From NCBI GenBank assembly GCA_028023455.1, contig JAQFVV010012507.1:1240001-1304000 (forward strand): a DNA stretch of 64,000 nt. Reading direction: 5' to 3'. The position numbers and the translations under genes were made by a program. The notes under the pieces were generated by a model. The model had not been told where the DNA came from and did no database searches. It saw only the letters and a list, made by a program, of their open reading frames with translations. Positions 1-12,035 of the stretch are shown one piece after another; the first letter of the stretch is position 1; every line of letters begins with the position of its first letter. The stretch is from Epiperipatus broadwayi (Eukaryota > Onychophora > Udeonychophora > Euonychophora > Peripatidae).

Positions 1-1334
1 AAAATAATTATAATGCACAATATAAAAGTATAAGATTATTTATTGCCACAAATTATTGAATTATAAGATTTTGGTCTATTTTAAAATTAAGATACTATAT
101 GGAAATGAAAGACATGCATATGATTTATTTATTTTCTTAATGATTAAAAGTATAATCCAATAGATAAGACTAAAATATACCCTAAAGATTATTATTATTA
201 ATGATTATTATTGGAATAAGTTAGGTGTATTTAGGTTTGATATTAAATCCCTTATCATTCCTATTTACATGAATTATTATTACTTTAATATAATTAGAAG
301 AACCTGAGATCATTTTAATTATATTTCCTTAACAATAGATTGAGATTTATTTATCTATTATTATTAAAGATATTTCATTTATAAAAGTCATAAGAGTGCT
401 GTAGAGTTAGTAATGAGATAATTAGAAGTAATAGTATTCTTATGCCATTGAGATAGTGTCTTGGAGAGACATTGACTCAATGTAAATCTGATTACCAATT
501 GTAACTTCACTTCACAGTCTCATGATTTTATTAAATATTTATTTAATTAGTACTTAATATTGAACTATATTAATTTTTTGATAAGTTTGTAATAAATTTG
601 ATAAGTTATAATATTATAAAATATATTAAAGATAGTTGTACATATTTTAGCTGAGCATAATAATTTAATTGAGCTAGTCCTATTTTAAATTATATCATAT
701 ATCGAGAAGTGAGGGTACAATATATATATATATATATATATATATTGAAGTAGTTGGATCTAAGTTCGATCCTAGCTTCATGATATCTCACCTGTAGCCC
801 ACTTCAAACCCTAGTACTAACTGTGAATTTCCGAATGCAATGGGGCTTTATACGTTCAATACATGCTATTTTCAATAAAAAAAACAGTATTATATAAAAA
901 TATGTTAAAACCAACTACTTTAATATTTAAATTAATCAATATCATTAATAAATTCATGATAAAATTATTCATGAAAACATATATATTATAACTGCGTGGA
1001 TTGGGTGTATGTATTTATAAATAATTAAATATGTATATTCATTGCGTTGGAATGTTTTATTTTTACTTATACCAGTTTATTCAAATTTCTGTGATTAAAA
1101 GCTACATTCTTTTGATAAGATTTCAGATTGCCTGCTCCCAAAGACAATGAGAAAAGTTTTATTAATTAGCAAAAAGATAATAATTTAAAATGTAAGGACG
1201 GTTAATTCAAAGTTAATGAGTTTGAAAGCCTTATCGAAGGATGTATCTAAAATCAATTAACAAAATTTGTAACTTTGATAAGGTAAAAAGCTTTAGCCTG
1301 AAGGCATTAAGAGTCAGTATAGGTGGGAAACCAG

Positions 1335-1420
1335 AAAACAGGTATAAATAGCCTGGAAAAGTTTTGTGACAGGGAAGCCACATTTGTTTAAGAGAACTTG
1401 CTGCTAGAAGCTATGTGTGT
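1335..1420 (+). promoter_or_regulatory. TATA-type promoter-like patch, possible solo LTR piece
   Basis: GGTATAAATAGCCTGG lies at about 1340-1355 in a locally GC-richer stretch (about 1310-1680), with an ACTTGCTGCTAGAAGC word some 45 nt downstream. Its layout resembles the LTR of element 1, where TATAAAAGG precedes CTGCTAAAAAC and ACTTGCTAA, but the sequences are not clearly homologous. No ORF follows. It may be a remnant of an unrelated LTR or a chance TATA box. Confidence 0.25.
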
Positions 1421-2562
1421 TTTAAATTATGAATCTTTATAGTGTTTCCATCATGGTGAGGGGCTAACTTCAGGAATCTGATTTCTGAGTCTGAAGTCCT
1501 CAGAAGATCTTCAATGTAGCTGCAAAATTAAACTTTTTCTACACCAATTGTACTGCCAAAACCTGAAAGAATCAAACCGAATGTCATTCACCTAAGTTAA
1601 AAATGCGCACCTACGTTTCAACCCAATCGGACTCTGCCATGTAAACTAAGGAATCAACCATGAAGAAACAGTAATATCTTTCTTTAAATGAACCATAACT
1701 TTCTAGCCAGTTTTCAAACTTTATTTTATACCACCTTTTAAAATTAATTATTATTAAATTTTCTTCTTGCTTTATAATGCCTTTATTTGTATAAGTAATT
1801 CTCTATCTCTATCTCTAGTTTTTAAATTTAATATTTGTTAACTTTTCTTTTTTATGATGATGGTTCATTTCAGTATTCATATTATATTTAATGAATGATT
1901 ATTAATATCATTTATTTTTGATTATATGCTAGTAATACTTCAACTCGATAACAATCTCTTTCATTACATTTACCTCATGAAAATAATATAGTATTAAGTT
2001 ATAGTAATTCTTTCCCACTAGAACTAATTTAATATAGTTCTATTACTTATCAAGTTGAAGGATTTATTAAAGATTTGCTATTTGACTAATGGCTGATAAT
2101 GACCATTAGCCATTACTAACCTATGCTCCCGGCTATTTTCTTGAGTTTCAACAATATTTATTCATTCATATTAATAATGTTAAAATATTTTGCAAAAGGT
2201 CGATAAAGAAATTTAATGTCAATATATTCTAAGTTAAATTTTATACTTTATATTAGTATTCATGACGGGCATGATATTTAGGGTATAATTAGCATAATTT
2301 TATAATTGCATTAAATACTTTTAGTTAAAGTTCGTTTGACTTTAATTCAACATGTTCAGGTCATTATGTAGAGCATTCCTTATATAAATTGGGTTTTATT
2401 ATTTAAACACGATGATTACTAAGTCATCATTTTCTGAACATTGATGATGCAAGCCATCTCCTGCCTCATACGCATTGTCCTCAGTGATATTATTGTTAAT
2501 TTAATTACCTAGGAAGAAACCACTTCCTCACTTAACTCATTTATATTGGAACACCATCACAG

Positions 2563-2760
2563 CTATGACCCAGCCTGGCTTTCCCTGTGTTCCATGAATC
2601 CTTTGTAGGGCATCAAAGTCTTGTCAAATACAAGCTGCCCTTCTATTTTCTCAAATCCCCAACAAGCCATTATTTTCATATTTATTCTTAATGCTTGTAA
2701 ATCATCAGCACCGTTATCTCTCAGTTCAAATAAAGCCCCACTCTCATGCTTGTAAATCAT
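2563..2760 (-). other. Short GC-richer coding-like island, unrecognised
   Basis: An open minus-strand frame of 65 codons starts with MIYKHESGALFELRDNG and contains KIMACWGFEKIEGQLVFD. The composition, with mixed charged and hydrophobic residues and clearly more G+C than the flanks, is more protein-like than the Lys/Ile/Asn-rich chance ORFs elsewhere in the window. I recognise no family. GATTTACAAGCAT occurs twice in it, about 50 nt apart. There is no clear splice acceptor just upstream, and the frame ends in a stop. It could be a host exon, a processed-pseudogene scrap or part of an unknown transposon. Confidence 0.25.
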
Positions 2761-3514
2761 GATGAATTGATTTTATTAAAGTCAAACAATCTCATATTCA
2801 TTATAATTAAATAATTTTTTTGTTAAATATTAAAGTTATGCCCTAAATATTTAAAATGCTTTTCATGTGTTGATTTACAAATGTGAAAATGAATCTCACA
2901 CTCTTTTAAAATTAAAATGAAATTTTTGTCAAAGCCAAATACCTTTGTCTATGTTTATTTACTTGTCAGGGCATAGACATATATAATCCTCATATAAGTG
3001 CGTATTGATTATTGGCATATAATAACAATTGCAATCCTTATTGTAAATTATAACTCTCGTTCTTAAAGACTAGATGTAATTTATATAATCTTAATCACAA
3101 AAGTTGAACAAAATATTTATTCTTATTAAACATTTTATTAACATATTTAGTTTTTAACTTTCTTTATTATTCAATAATTATTTTAATATTAATGCTCACT
3201 GACTGTATTGGCAACCCAAACATAGATATATGAAATGATTTATAAATATCCTTAGTTATTTTATTATATGTTATTAGAGTCAGATCAGGGGTCTCAAATC
3301 ATCATCATCTATTGTGCTAGTTTTTGGTGCTTAGGCAAGTACCATCGATCTATGTCATTCATTGATTGATATGAGCTCATGAGTTGGGTTTGAATTCAGT
3401 TTGGTCTGGGGTTGAATCCCTTTGGTTTGACTGAGTTTGAATCTGACTTTGTAGATTAGGTCATGTTGTTGGGTGGTGTCTTTTGACCAGTACACAATAT
3501 ATATATATATATAT

Positions 3515-5120
3515 TGTGACCTTTGGTTTCTTTCATACAGAAACCAATGATTGAAAAATAAATGGTAGGGTTAATTTCTTAACTATTTATAAGCAAACAT
3601 TTTTTTTTAAGTTTAAGAAAAATTGAAAAGCTTTATTTGAAGAGATTAATAACTGTATAGCTTAAAGTTAATATGTAAAGAGAATCTGTTTGTATTTATT
3701 TGAAATTATAGCTAGCATTATATAGAGAAGAGGGGATTGGCTTTTGTATGCACTATAATATCTGAAAAATAAATATTTATATGTCTAAAATAAAAGGACT
3801 TCTTGAATCGTAATATTTATCAATAAAAATGTTGATACAATTTGAAATTGAACTCATTATAAATAGGTTTAAATTTATAGAAAATTATAAAAGATATTCT
3901 GTGCTAATATGAATCTGAACAGGCAGGTTTCTTTTTAGAATTGTACATGTGTATGTGCATGTGTGGTGCACATATAGATTTTTTTTCTTTTGTAGAAATT
4001 TGTGCATTGTGCTCTGTATTAGTTGATAATATAGTGTAAAATGAATTTATTTGTATGGGAATTGTTTATTGTTTTCAGTTCTAAAATTTAAGCTCTAAAT
4101 AAAGAAATCGTTTAAATAATATCTTACAAAATTCTCAGTAATTCTATATTTGTTTTTTGAATAGTTTTCATAAATCAAAGGCAATGTGCTCATAAAATTG
4201 AGTTGAAGATAATAAGTCAGAACTAACATTTAACAGGTGGGGGTCAAAGGTTGATTCTGGAAAGAATCATAAATTAGAGAGGGCCAGGCCTGGGAAAAGG
4301 GAATCTGACCGATGATTTTTTTTCTCCCTTTAAAAGGCTAAGGAAAGTGAAAGGAAAACTGCTAAAAACTTCTCTGAACAAACTTGCTAATTCAATTTCT
4401 GGTGAGTTTCCTCTAATTGTTTTTCTCTCTTGAATTAACCTAACTTGTTAAGAAGTGTAAAAACATTACTTAAATATGAAGGGCTAATTCAATTAAAAAT
4501 ATTGTGCAATTATTTCTCTCCAAGATCAATTATAACCAGATTAGCTCATAATAAAAGATTTTATATTCAGTACCTCAATCTTTATATTTGATTCTTTAAA
4601 ATTTGTTTAAAAAAAACATCTCAGAAAAAGTATTGCATCTATGGATTGCTAATAAAACTCCAAGGAATGATAAAACTTTTATATAAAGTTAAAGGACTGA
4701 TCCATATTTTTAACAGTAAACTTTTTTTGTTTTGATTATGATTTGAACCTAAAATGGTAAAAGAAAAATGCTTGTAATTTCAAACCCAGAAAGAAAAATA
4801 ATCAAAATGTGAAAGTAATCTGCAGGATGATTTTTTAACTACTTTTAATTATCATGATCAATGTAGCTATCTCTTGATTAAAGGAACTTTATGTGCATCT
4901 ATAGAGTATATATCTATTTTCCAAAAAAATGAACTAAATGGTAATTGTTGTTGGTGGACAATAATATCAAGTCTTCATCCTTAGCTTTGAAGGAAAGAGA
5001 CAATCCGTAATGTTTATTAGTTATTTACTTTGCTTTATTTATATGTGTAGCATGTTTAATAGAAATTTAACGATTATATTAATTTTAATTTTTTTTAAAA
5101 AAAGTTTAAAAAAAAGAGAA
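3515..5120 (+). repeat. 5' LTR-like direct repeat of element 1
   Basis: Homologous to 9524-11114 along its whole length with scattered substitutions and small indels. It starts TGTGACC after a (TA)n tract. A TATA-like TTTAAAAGG lies at 4329-4338, and a consensus-type splice donor (GGTGAGT) at 4401-4407 is conserved in the other copy. Homology is lost in an A-rich stretch near 5110-5120. Confidence 0.75.
4329..4408 (+). promoter_or_regulatory. LTR 1 core promoter and candidate splice donor
   Basis: TTTAAAAGG here reads TATAAAAGG at 10339-10347 in the second copy, so the ancestral box was probably a canonical TATA. Transcription would be expected to start about 30 nt later, near CTGCTAAAAAC. 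A donor-like GGTGAGT follows at 4401 (second copy at 10412). Candidate acceptors in the internal region are TTTACTATTGCAG ending at 5585 and CTTTGGCCAATGCAG ending at 5764. Confidence 0.4.
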
Positions 5121-8100
5121 ATGATTTTGATCCATCAAGACCCATTGAAAAAAAGAAAAAGAAAGAGAATTAAAAATGATTAACATGTCATAATGAGAAA
5201 GTATTAATGCTTACATATTTGTGAGAAAAAAAAAAGATAGAAAATATATTTTTTATTATCAAAATTATATGTTTAGTAATGGATGTATGAAAAGTGATTG
5301 GATGATCATGAGAATGGTCATTGCTATGCTATAATATGTTTATTTGATCTGTTATAATTAAGAAGATTGGATGGGTGGTGCTATGAGCTTGATTTTTTTT
5401 TAAATTAAGATAGTTCATAGGTTTGATGTGTGATCCAGTTAGACTTTGTCATTGGCATCAAGACTGTAATTGCACTATGCATGTGTGTAGATATGAAGCT
5501 ATAAATGCTTGTTATTACCAGGTAGAGTTATCTTACCACCTCATAGATAGGAAATAACTATCTCATAATTTATTTACTATTGCAGTAGGAGTTCGAGGAC
5601 CAGTTCCCACTCCATTTATTTTTATTTAAGTAGGGAATTATTGATAGAGTTATTGATAGAATTGTGGAAAATGTTATGCATGCCTATATAGAGTAAGGTT
5701 GTAGAAAAATATAGTTCCTCACATAATTCTAGTCTCAGATAAGACTTTTCTTTGGCCAATGCAGACATTTAAAGTTGTAAATTGTTTAATTTCTCTTACT
5801 GAGACACTGAGGTGTGCATTATGAAGTGCTGCATAGTGCTATGAAATATATAGAGAGTTCTTTTTTTTGAAAGACAGGATAAAAGTTGCTTTGACAGGAT
5901 TAGGGTTCAGTCAGGTGTATGTGTTGATGTGGGGAGTGACAAAGAGTTTAATTTATAAGCTGACTGATCTGTGGTCAGAGTTTGTGAAGGATAATAAAAT
6001 TGAACATCGTCAAGCTGGGGCAACATACTGGCCTATCAAAAGCTATACAATCACTAAGGTGGAAAGCGGTGAATATTTGGCATGCATAAATGTAAAAATT
6101 ATGGTTTTATATTTAAACCCATTTGTTGGACTAATTAGAGATTTTACATGTCACATCATCTTTTCATAGGAAATATAAAAGGTATTATTGCTTGTTGGAA
6201 TAATTAAATTTAGAATCATTGTAAAGATGTTATAGATTGCTGGAATAGTTCAATTTATAATGGTTGGGATGACAGGGAGGCAGAAATTTATAGGTTCTAT
6301 GCAAGTTATAAGAGAATTTCATATTATACTTAAATATGGAATTCTGATTCTGATTCTGTGCATAAGCATGTTAATATTTAATTAAAAGATGGGTCAAGAC
6401 AATGTTTAAGTTATAAATAAATTTAGCTAATTTAAATATGTATTATGTATCATTATTATCATGATTTAGTAAATTTCATATAATATTTGAGTGTAGTGAT
6501 ATTATAGATTTGTTTTTTTTTTATTATTATTATTGTAATAAAGATTTGTTATTATAAATTTACATGTGTGTCTTGTGTTTGATATTTCAAATACCTCCAG
6601 AATCTATATCTGGCACCTATATCTAGAACAAATACCAGATTACATTTAAATTTACATAATTCATTTATATTGATTAATTTCTATAATTTAAATTTTCATA
6701 ATTCATTTTCATATTGATTGATTCCATGGTTGATTTATATAATTCATTGTTATATTGATTGATTCCAGAGTTTATTTGAATAATTTCTTTTTATGATCAA
6801 TTTCCATGTTTCACTTACATAACTAATTTCTTTGATCAATTTCCATGATTAATGTCCATGTTTTACTTCCATAGTTTATTTTGAAAAAAAATATGTAATA
6901 GATTTGAAAGTACTAATTAAATTTGGGCAAACAGATGATATGAAATAGAATAAGATGAGAGAAAATAGCTAATTTAGGTATATTAAATTTAGTCATTTGG
7001 TTCATTGCAATGTTATAAATATTGGGAGCAGACATAAAATCCCTTTCCTGCTTTCAGTATTTAATATGATTCCCACTGGTAGACTCACATTAAAGTTTAA
7101 TTTAGCAAATTTTGGGATCATATCCATTGTAATGTAATCGTTAATAATTACACCTTGTTAGCAGATTTAGATCTTGAGAAAGAGTACTTCAATTATTAAA
7201 TCTAAGAGCTAGATTGAAAGTCAAGTAGTGTAAATATTAAAATTGGGAAATACTATTATTATAATAATGGCCATAAATTGATGGTCAGTTGGAAGGCATA
7301 TATGTGTGTTTAAGGAAATAGGATTGAGAATTATTAGTTAAGAATCTATAAATGAGAACATAGCACAGACATTCTGTGTTATATAATTGTAACTATTGAA
7401 AGTGATAGATGCTGAGAATGAAAAATAAAGTAGTGGAATTAAATGGGAAGAATTTATTTATAACATTTCTGTATCCTACTTTAAATTAAATAATATTTTT
7501 ATATTAGAAACATAAGTTATGAGCTTTCTGCAGCAATTACTAATTTATTTCTACTCATGTATGAATTAGAAATGTATACAACATTCTCATAGTTACCACT
7601 CAAGATCATGTATTTATATTAAAGTTGTGGAAGGAAGTTGTCTCATTATTATTTAATTAGTAATAAGAATTTATCACGGAAACATTTGCATAATTGTTCC
7701 TAGATTTGAAACCAAGACCACAATATATTGAATTGGATTTATTAACATTATATTTTTTGAGAGACAATTTAATTACTTTCTCCATTGTCTTCTATAGTAA
7801 TAAGCATGGATGATGATCATCTCTGGTGGGCATTGCGATTTCATAGTTGCAATATGGTGCCCAGGTATACTTAATCTTATTAATAATATCATTGGATAAA
7901 CACATTTGCCACCCTTGTTTGATCCCAAGGTTAGATTCAATCGACTAGCTACTTGAAATGAAATAAAGTTCAGGCCATATAAAGTGAATTCTGGTGCTGC
8001 AATGAAAGGGCCTGAGAATGATCTGTGGATGAGGAAGCTATAAAGAGTAAAAGAAAATTAGTTTAAGTTTTCTAGATTTATGAAAGTATATATTAATTTT

Positions 8101-8146
8101 TGGTGCCACAAGATAATCTGTGAGTAGAAGTAAACTATAAAGATTT
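5121..8146 (+). other. Leader / internal non-coding part of element 1
   Basis: About 3 kb between the first LTR and the gag-like ORF. The only sizeable open frame (5867-6169, 100 codons, TTG start, no ATG at its head) includes GATYWPIKSYTITKVESGEY; I do not recognise it and give it low weight. The rest is AT-rich without coding signal. Confidence 0.4.
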
Positions 8147-9244
8147 ATGAGTGTAATTGAGACAGTATTTATATTGCAAGATAAGGAAAAGAAAATGGAG
8201 TGTGTAGAGCAAGAGATAGAAATCGAGAAATACTCAGAATTAGTTCCCATGAGTCAAGAAATAGCTGAAACTAAAATGACAAGTGTAGATATACAAACAC
8301 TTTTCTTAATGATGCAAGAGATGATGAAAAAACTAGATGCTTAAGATAAACAATTAGATGCTCTAAAAGAAAGTATAGATGCATGAACAGAAGATTTAAA
8401 GAAATTAAATCAAAAATTAGATGCTCAAAAGGAAAGTTTAAATGCTAGAAAAGAAAATGCAGATGTTCTAATAGAAAGTTCAAAAGAAAAATTCAATAAA
8501 GTAAGTGACAAAGTAGATGCACCAAAAGAAAGTATAGATGCTCAAAACAAAAGTGCTGACACATTGAGAAAAGAATTGAATGAAAAAGTAGAGGATTTAG
8601 AGTGTAAGACAGTGGAAACAAAAGAACAGAGTAGAAGTGGAAATATTCAAGAGACAAATATTAAGATAGAACAAAATCAGGTTCTATCTGATTTAAGTTT
8701 ACAGTGTGAAGAAATAAAATTTAACTGTAAAATGGCTGGACAAGACAGTAATCATAATTTCTATAATTTGGAAATGAGTGTTAGAAGAAATGATACAAAA
8801 ATAGCTTATCCATTGATAAGTAGTTTTAATTTGAGAAAGAGAAATAGCATATTTGATAAGGGTTTGCCAGATTATAATTATAAGATACAAAAGAGCAATT
8901 ATGGTAGTAAATGCATTAATAAAATTATAATGAATTTTACGACAAAGATAAGTTGTAAAATGAAAATAGATTATATACTATCAATATTCTTTAAACAGCA
9001 AAGTAGTGATAGTATGTTGTGGGAAGACAAGAGGATAAAGTGCAAGATGGAAAATGTTTTTATACAAATAAATTCATTTAGGTGTAATAATTTTTTGATG
9101 TTGGTTACTGATGAGACCAAATGTAAAATAAAAATTGATCCCATCCACTTATTTGGTCATATAATATCTATATATTTAAATAGTAAAATTAAATGCAAAA
9201 TGAAAACTCCTTTTGAAAAAATTTCTTTAGTAAAAACAATTTAA
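8147..9244 (+). pseudogene. gag-like coiled-coil protein of element 1, two in-frame stops
   Basis: One reading frame runs from ATG at 8147 to TAA at 9242-9244 but is broken by TAA at 8342-8344 and TGA at 8384-8386; the coding pattern continues unchanged across both. The N-terminal half is a charged helix built on an approximately repeated unit of the LDAxKESxDA kind, strongly coiled-coil in character. The C-terminal half carries recurring basic Cys motifs (FNCKM, ISCKM, IKCKM, TKCKI, IKCKM), the last four spaced about 22-30 residues apart. No capsid major homology region, CCHC knuckle, protease or polymerase motif is seen. By position it is the gag slot of an LTR element. I infer a self-associating RNA-binding role from the composition only. 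Confidence 0.6.
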
Positions 9245-9523
9245 CGATATTATGGATTTGTCATCTTGGCAATAAAATTAACGATAAGATGAAATGGTTA
9301 GTTATTATATATTTTATGTTGGAATAGAAGATCATTGATAAGTTGATGTTGAAAAAACTAATAATGCACGTAGTTTGAAGCCTGTTCCATTAGAATCAAG
9401 GTAGGCAATGGATATAGTATCAGTAAACCTGAGATGTGTACATATCTTGTGTAGTTTAATTTTGATTGGCATTGAGTAATAGATAGATAAATGAAAAAAA
9501 AAAATTATATAAGGAGGAAGGAC
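9245..9523 (+). promoter_or_regulatory. 3' non-coding part and polypurine tract of element 1
   Basis: Non-coding sequence after the gag-like stop ends in AAGGAGGAAGGAC (9511-9523), immediately before the TGTGACC of the 3' LTR. A purine run abutting an LTR is the expected plus-strand primer of reverse transcription. Confidence 0.65.
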
Positions 9524-11114
9524 TGTGACCTTTGGTTTCTTTCATATAGAAACCAATGATTGGAAAATAAATGGTAGGATTAAGTTCTTAAATATTTATA
9601 AGCAAAAAAAATTTTTTTTAAATTTAAGAAAAATTGAAGAGCTTTATTTGAAGTGATTAATAACTGTATAGTTTAAAGTTAATATGTATAGAGACTCTGT
9701 TTGTATTTATTTGAAATTATAGCTAGCATTATATAGAGAAAGGGGGGGTTGGATTTTGTATGCACTGTAATATCTGAAAAATAATTATTTATATGTCTAA
9801 AATAAAAGAACTTCTGGAATCATAATATTTATCAATAAAAATGTTGATACAATTTGAAATTGAACTCATTATAAATAGGTTTAAATTTATAGGAAATTAT
9901 AAAAGATAATCTGTGCTAATATGAATCTGAGCAAGCAGTTTTCCTTTTAGTATTGTACATGTGTATGTGCGTGTGTGGTGCATATATAGATTTTTTTTCT
10001 TTGTAGAAATTTGTGCATTGTGCTCTGTATTATTTGATAATATAGTGTAAAATGAATTTATTTGTATGGGAATTATTTATTGTTTTCAGTTCTAAAATTT
10101 AAGCTCTAAATAAAGAAATTGTTTAAATAATATCTTACAAAATTTTCAATAATTCTATAATTTTTTTGAATGGTTTTCATAAATCAAAGGCAATGTGGTC
10201 ATGAAATTGAGCTGAAGATAATAAGTCAGACCTAACATTTAACAGGTGGGGTCAAAGGTTGATTCTGGAGAGAATTGTAAATTAGAGAGGGCCAGGCCTG
10301 GGAAAAGGGAAACTGATAGATGATTTTTTTCCTCTCCCTATAAAAGGCTAAGAAAAGTGAAAGGGGGTACTGCTAAAAACTTCTCTGAACAGACTTGCTA
10401 ATTTAATTTTTGGTGAGTTTCCTCTAATCATTTTTCTCTGAATTGACCTAACTTGTTAAGAAGTGTAAAAACATTACTTAAATATGAAGGGCTAATTCAG
10501 TTATAAATAGTGTGCAATTCTTTCTCTTCAAGATCAATTATAACAAGATTAGCTCATAATAAAAGATTTTGTATTCAGTACCATAATCTTTATATTGGAT
10601 TCTTTAAAATTTGTTTAAAGAAAACATCTCAGAAAAAGTATTGCATCCATGGCTTGTTAATAAAACTCCAAGGAACGATCAAACTTTTATATAAAGTTAA
10701 AAGACACCCATATTTTTAACAGTAAAATTTGTTTGTTTTGATTGTGATTTGAACCTAAAATGATAAAAGGAAAATGCATCTAAATTTAAACCCAGGAAGA
10801 AAAATAATCAAAATGTGAAAGTAACCTGCAGGACTTTTTTTAACCACTTTTAATTATCATGATCAATATAGCTATGTCTTGGCTAAAGGAACTTTATGTG
10901 TGTCTATTTTCCAAGATAAATGAACTAAATGGTAATTGGTGTTGGTGAACAATAATATCAAGTCTTCAGTCCTAGCCTTGAAGGAAAAAGACAATCTGTA
11001 ATGTTTACAATTTATTTACTTTGTTTTATTTATATGTGTAGCATGTTTAATAGAAATTTAACGATTATATTAATTTTTTTTTTTTAAAGTTTAAAAAAAA
11101 AGAATAAGATTTTG
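9524..11114 (+). repeat. 3' LTR-like direct repeat of element 1
   Basis: Second copy of the 3515-5120 repeat. It carries TATAAAAGG at 10339-10347 and the donor-like TGGTGAGT at about 10411. Small ORFs inside it are not shared in a way that suggests coding. The end lies in a T/A-rich tract at about 11085-11124. Confidence 0.75.
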
Positions 11115-11993
11115 TTTTACATTTCTAGCTAGTGAAAATTTATATATTTAAATAATAATTTATTTTTTGAAAAAACTTTCAATCATTTTTATAACTTGAC
11201 AAATTATTAATATACTTTTTACAAACAAAACTAAAGTGAATATAATATTAAAAGATGAATATATTTTGATGTTTGAGTTTGTGAATTGCCACTTGATTTT
11301 AAACTGACCAATTAAAAGTTTAGACTTTTACCTCATTTGGTCAATAAAATAATCAGAGCTTTAAAGGTTAATGAAAGAATAATTTAATTATAAGAAAAAA
11401 TAAATTTAACTTGAATAAATGAAATAGCAAAGAAAAAATATGTACAAATAAGCATTCTAAACTATCATATAATATCTAATTACTACCTTAATAAATAAAG
11501 GAAAGTCAACATTTATCAATTGTAATACTGGGTTTTTAGGTATCAATTAAAACTCATATTAGATTTCTAAAATTAATTTTTTTAATAAGCTCATAGTATC
11601 ACTATTTGGCATGTCTTTAAAAGTACATAATAAATTTTAATAGTCTGTTCTACATTACCATTTACATTGACACATGCTTCAAAAATATAAATACATGAAG
11701 AACCATTATGAGTTAACAAATTGATGTCAAAATCTGTAAGAAATTTCGAAAAAAAAAAGAGAAAAAAAACATTTTTTTATGACTAGTGATATATACACAA
11801 TACATATTAATATTTACAAATTATTATATTTGTATTATACTGCTGAAAAATATTATTAGCTACATTATTTGACAAATCCATTTACTTCTGTTTCTAATCA
11901 CGACTCAATCCTTTTTTCTTTTCAAAATATAAATTACATATAGCCATATAATTCTATAATTAAAACACTTCTTTTCTTTTCAAAAACTTTATT

Positions 11994-12035
<42 letters not shown>

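Larger units (their letters stand above)
1..3514. other. AT-rich non-genic region upstream of element 1
   Basis: No gene is recognisable. A (TA)n run lies at about 720-746, directly followed by a short patch with a B-box-like GTTCGATCC (about 763-771) that may be a SINE remnant. A GC-richer stretch at about 3270-3490 has ATCATCATCATC and GGGTTGAATCCC-like words and ends in (TA)n just before the first long repeat; it could be another degraded SINE, but no A box is clear. Confidence 0.5.
3515..11114 (+). mobile_element. LTR-type retroelement 1, non-autonomous, decayed
   Basis: Two direct repeats of about 1.6 kb, both starting TGTGACCTTTGG, bracket about 4.4 kb. The internal part carries one gag-like coiled-coil ORF with stops, and a purine tract (AAGGAGGAAGGAC) abuts the second repeat. 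This is the layout of an LTR retrotransposon. No protease, reverse transcriptase, RNase H or integrase is visible, so any mobility would have needed enzymes in trans. The 5' flank is (TA)n. The 3' ends of the repeats do not show a clean CA, and I see no convincing primer-binding site after the first repeat, so those boundaries are approximate. The two LTRs differ visibly more than those of element 2, suggesting an older insertion. Confidence 0.7.

Noticed and set aside
3270-3500. A named SINE family suggested by ATCATCATCATC and GGTTTGACTGAG words
   Set aside because: These words recall tRNA-SINEs of some molluscs, but the match is too short and partial to assign a family or a taxon.
5100-5160. 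A primer-binding site after the first LTR of element 1
   Set aside because: The sequence at the expected place (GATCCATCAAGACCCATTG) does not start with TGG and fits no tRNA 3' end that I know; the LTR end itself is unclear.
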